Positions 63,640 through 64,000 of a stretch of DNA of 64,000 nucleotides are shown here, piece by piece. Position 1 is the first letter of the stretch; each line of letters starts with the position of its first letter. Location of the stretch: positions 1-64,000 of the forward strand of contig NZ_MDEE01000004.1 in assembly GCF_002939865.1 (NCBI RefSeq). Direction: 5' to 3'. A program made the position numbers and the translations under genes. This stretch comes from Xanthomonas dyei. GTDB lineage: Bacteria > Pseudomonadota > Gammaproteobacteria > Xanthomonadales > Xanthomonadaceae. A model generated the notes under the pieces. The model worked only from the letters and a program-made list of their open reading frames with translations, did not search any database and was not told where the DNA came from.

Positions 63640-63730
63640 GACCGGGGACCGGGGACTGGGGACCCGGAAAAGCTAAGAGCGTTTGCCCTTGCTCTTCCCG
63701 GGTCCCCGGTCCCTGGTCCCTGGTCCCGAG
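63640..63730. repeat. Inverted pair GGGACCGGGGACC / GGTCCCTGGTCCC
   Basis: GGGACCGGGGACCGGGGACT (63639-63658) is complementary to GGGTCCCCGGTCCCTGGTCC (63699-63718), with about 40 nt between; a strong hairpin in the argC-argH gap, possibly a transcript-stability or attenuator element. Confidence 0.75.
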
Positions 63731-63732
63731 AA

Positions 63733-64000
63733 TCACATCGAAATTGCAGTCAACTCGTCCCAGCCCAATGCCAGGTTGAGATTCTGCATGGCCTGGGTCG
63801 CCGCGCCCTTGAGCAGGTTGTCCAGGGTCGCCACCACCACCACGCGCTTGTTGCCGGGCGCCAGGGTGATGCCGCCAATCTGCACGCCGTGTTTGCCGGC
63901 GATGCGGCTCACCCACGGCGCCTCGTCGACAAGCTCGATCAGCGGCTCGCCCGCGTAACGCTGTGCATAGCGCGCCTGTATCTGCTCGCGCGTCAGCGGC
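63733..64000 (-). CDS. argC: N-acetyl-gamma-glutamyl-phosphate reductase, C-terminal part
   Basis: The last 88 residues of ArgC, cut by the window end. The C-terminal dimerisation/active-site segment shows [20 protein letters not shown] and [20 protein letters not shown], which are highly conserved in ArgC. The stop is at 63733-63735. It precedes argH on the same strand, giving argC-argH-cupin-yciI-proB-proA. Confidence 0.95.
   Translation of the reverse strand, partial: PLTREQIQARYAQRYAGEPLIELVDEAPWVSRIAGKHGVQIGGITLAPGNKRVVVVATLDNLLKGAATQAMQNLNLALGWDELTAISM

Overview
The window is a high-G+C gammaproteobacterial chromosome segment that reads as Xanthomonas. The support is a plant-pathogen HrpX (PIP) box in front of a candidate type III effector, the Xanthomonas-type alpha-amino acid ester hydrolase and glutaminyl cyclotransferase, the Oar-like TonB receptor, the gene order, and several dispersed palindromic repeat families. 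The species cannot be fixed from sequence alone. Coding strand changes frequently and about 94% of the window is explained by genes.

Layout. 1-650: repeats. 652-5970 (minus): an internally deleted KefB-type antiporter, then a surface-polysaccharide block (GT4 undecaprenyl-phosphate sugar transferase, membrane NDP-sugar dehydratase/epimerase, galU). 6237-10746 (minus): lapA-lapB, ihfB, rpsA, cmk. 10919-15617 (plus): L36, a small secreted protein, the agmatine-to-putrescine pair aguA/aguB, an acetyltransferase and a TraB-family membrane protein. 15735-28790 (minus): a carbohydrate-utilisation locus with LacI regulator, TonB receptor, GH144-type lipoprotein, binding protein, two ABC permeases, a large discoidin/six-hairpin enzyme and a secreted EEP-family protein. 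LacI-type operators lie at 24598-24611 and 28833-28894. The GH144 family suggests a beta-1,2-glucan substrate. 28889-29592: bolA and a YciI protein. 29960-33762 (plus): scpA-scpB-rluB. 34101-37737: a secreted protein, glutaminyl cyclotransferase, and an omega-amidase/aminotransferase pair. 37937-45052 (plus): the cytochrome c maturation operon ccmABCDE-FGHI. 45117-45945: an array of long palindromic elements. 46066-47612: a MetX-family acyltransferase and a DUF1294 protein. 47682-54384: cytochrome bd, with cydDC (minus) divergent from cydABX (plus) around an FNR/Anr box. 54439-54515: tRNA-Pro(CGG). 54600-57759: an MFS transporter convergent with the ester hydrolase. 58200-59063: PIP box plus candidate effector. 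59133-64000 (minus): proline and arginine biosynthesis (argC partial, argH, cupin, YciI-like, proB, proA).

The best candidates for something undescribed are (i) the effector gene at 58293-59063, with a perfect PIP box, an N-terminal myristoylation motif and a Cys-His-Asp arrangement; (ii) the GH144-containing locus with its unassigned 1057-residue discoidin enzyme; (iii) a roughly 142-bp inverted-repeat (MITE-like) element found twice, once inside the cyd divergent promoter and once just upstream of the effector; and (iv) a KefB-type antiporter that has lost its ion-translocating core by in-frame deletion.
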